7,495 nucleotides of DNA, from contig JAUYMQ010000052.1 of NCBI GenBank assembly GCA_030698575.1, positions 1-7,495 of the forward strand, in the 5' to 3' direction. This stretch comes from Deltaproteobacteria bacterium (GTDB lineage: Bacteria; JAUYMQ01). Below are positions 6,520-7,495 of this stretch, in pieces. Each line of letters opens with the position of its first letter. Position 1 is the stretch's first letter. Both the position numbers and the translations under genes were made by a program. The notes under the pieces were generated by a model that saw only the letters and a list, made by a program, of their open reading frames with translations, was not told the origin of the DNA and ran no database searches.

Positions 6520-6546
6520 ATGATGATAGGAATGGGTTTTCAATGA
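6520..6546 (+). CDS. Possible 8-codon leader ORF upstream of the lipoprotein gene
   Basis: An ATG at 6520 opens the short frame MMIGMGFQ, ending at TGA 6544-6546. It is preceded by the SD-like run GGGGAGGGG with five bases between, and it stops 13 bp before the lipoprotein ATG. The SD-like run is the second half of the G-quadruplex motif, so folding would hide it. Such a short frame can occur by chance in this ATG-rich leader, and no leader-peptide signature (such as runs of one amino acid) is present. Confidence 0.2.
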   Translation: MMIGMGFQ

Positions 6547-6559
6547 TGGGAGGGGATTG

Positions 6560-7447
6560 ATGATGCTGATGATGAAGGGCGCGATCGGAAGCCTCGTAAG
6601 CGTGCCGGGCGTGTTGCTACTCGTTCTGATGTCGATTGGCTGCGGGTTCTCGGACATCCGAACGGAGCGCGTGAAGGCGGGCCTCACGCAGGAAGACGCC
6701 TCCCGCGGGCGGGCCATCCTGGAGGCCGCAATGGAGAAGAGCGGTGGCATCGCCGCCTGGAAGGCGCACCGAACCGCCGAGGCGACGATGAGGGACGACT
6801 GGCCGAGCATGTTCATGCGGCCGTTCTTCATGCCCTGGCCCGAGAACAAGGCGCCGATCCGGTTCCAGTTCCTCCTCGGGACGAACGCCTCACGTCTCGA
6901 ATTCCTGGAGGGTTCCCGCCAGGGCGAGATCTGGGGAATCCAGAACTGGTCCACCTACGAACAACGGGCTGGAGAGCCGAGCCGGTTCGAGAAAAACGCC
7001 GACGCGCAATTCTTCCTTCCCACCTTCCAGTGGTTCTTTGAAGCGCCCTTCCGGCTCCCCTATGCCGACATCGTCACCTATGCCGGCGAGGGGAGCGCCG
7101 CCGGGCGCGTCTATGATCTCGTCTTCGCGACCTGGAACAAGCCCGAACCGCAGGAGAAGATCGACCAGTACCTCGTGTGGGTGAACCAGGAAACGGGCCT
7201 CATCGACTTCCTTCAATACACCGTGCGCGACATGATGAGATTCGCCCGCGGCACCATGCAGTTCACGGATTACCGGGACGTGCAGGGGATCAAAGTCGCC
7301 TTCAATCAGACGGTCGTGCTGGAGGATGAGCCGGACGGTACGCGCATTCTGCACCAGGTCATTCTGAGCGACGTGAACTTCGGCGTGGACATTCCCCGGG
7401 GGGCCTTCTATCCCGACCCCGCGGTTCGCGCGGCCAAGCACAACTAA
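6560..7447 (+). CDS. Putative lipoprotein, LolA/LppX-like fold suspected
   Basis: This 295-residue protein has a short N region with one Lys (K6), a hydrophobic stretch about residues 12-26 (VPGVLLLVLMSIG) and a candidate lipobox ending at Cys28. The -3 residue is Ser rather than Leu, so lipidation is likely but not ideal. The mature part begins with an Ala/Glu-rich helix, then KSGGIAAWKAHRTAEATM, and later alternating strands including QYLVWVNQETGLIDFLQY and FTDYRDVQGIKVAFNQTV. This strand pattern, with D-Y-R-x-V-x-G-I, recalls outer-membrane lipoprotein carriers of the LolA/LppX type and related uncharacterised lipoproteins, which bind hydrophobic ligands in a half-barrel. The assignment is inference. 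The start at 6560 is preferred to TTG at 6557 and later ATGs because GGAGG lies six bases upstream. It is transcribed away from the catabolic genes, possibly for export or binding of a lipid-like substrate. Confidence 0.8.
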   Translation: MMLMMKGAIGSLVSVPGVLLLVLMSIGCGFSDIRTERVKAGLTQEDASRGRAILEAAMEKSGGIAAWKAHRTAEATMRDDWPSMFMRPFFMPWPENKAPIRFQFLLGTNASRLEFLEGSRQGEIWGIQNWSTYEQRAGEPSRFEKNADAQFFLPTFQWFFEAPFRLPYADIVTYAGEGSAAGRVYDLVFATWNKPEPQEKIDQYLVWVNQETGLIDFLQYTVRDMMRFARGTMQFTDYRDVQGIKVAFNQTVVLEDEPDGTRILHQVILSDVNFGVDIPRGAFYPDPAVRAAKHN

Positions 7448-7495
7448 ACGCTGTTTTCCCGTTCGAGACGTAGCAACGCTTCTTTAGTTGCGAGG

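Larger units (their letters stand above)
6283..6559. other. Divergent intergenic region with regulatory structure
   Basis: This is the only long non-coding stretch. It lies between the minus-strand operon and the plus-strand lipoprotein gene and must carry both sets of transcription signals. Reading left to right it holds a very GC-rich part (including the short palindrome GGCGGCCGCC at 6326-6335 and an imperfect hairpin at about 6336-6359), an AT-rich island at 6381-6410, a long hairpin at 6440-6481, a G-quadruplex motif at 6492-6514, and a purine-rich leader with repeated GATGAT triplets up to the lipoprotein start. No convincing paired -35/-10 promoter could be picked by eye, and no protein-coding ORF with family resemblance is present. 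Confidence 0.7.

Noticed and set aside
7441-7490. Inverted repeat CAACTAAA / TTTAGTTG around the lipoprotein stop codon, as a possible terminator
   Set aside because: The arms are only 8 bp, AT-rich and separated by 34 bases, with no T-run after them inside the window; too weak to call.

Overview
The window is GC-rich bacterial chromosomal DNA that is almost entirely coding. Seven genes run head to tail on the minus strand: six complete, plus the first 18 codons of a seventh that runs off the left edge. One gene on the right runs on the plus strand. Most minus-strand genes have recognisable Shine-Dalgarno (SD) sequences. Two luciferase-like monooxygenase-fold (LLM) oxidoreductases, one resembling the F420-dependent Rv2161c family, stand beside a haloalkane dehalogenase and a dimethylformamidase-like protein. 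The leader also carries a copy of the dispersed repeat whose translation gives CHCEERSDEAI. Together these suggest an uncultured, metabolically versatile soil or marine lineage (candidates: Binatota, Tectomicrobia/Entotheonella, Rokubacteria, other 'deltaproteobacterial' groups, or Actinobacteria). This placement is inference; no phylogenetic marker gene is present.

Layout, in minus-strand transcription order: alpha/beta hydrolase (6282-5401); F420-type LLM oxidoreductase (5381-4503); stand-alone DMFase large-subunit-like protein (4485-3055); haloalkane dehalogenase of the HLD-II/LinB type (3005-2124); classical SDR dehydrogenase (2095-1229); a short gap with a perfect 22-bp palindrome and a CHCEERSDEAI-type dispersed repeat (1138-1199); a second LLM oxidoreductase (1123-110); and the start of a redoxin (55-1). 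The first five genes are 17-49 bp apart and look like one operon. The last two may be a continuation or a separately transcribed unit, because the repeat lies between them and the SDR gene.

The region 6283-6559 separates the operon from a divergent lipoprotein gene (6560-7447). It contains an AT-rich island, a long GC hairpin, a textbook four-run G-quadruplex motif, and a possible 8-codon leader ORF just upstream of the lipoprotein.

Taken together, the minus-strand genes look like an undescribed catabolic cassette: C-X hydrolysis by the dehalogenase, alcohol oxidation by the SDR, flavin/F420 redox steps by the LLM proteins, C-N hydrolysis by the DMFase-like protein, and ester or C-C hydrolysis by the second hydrolase. 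The substrate cannot be read from sequence. The individual families are known; the combination, and the leader structure of the divergent gene, are the points most worth following up.
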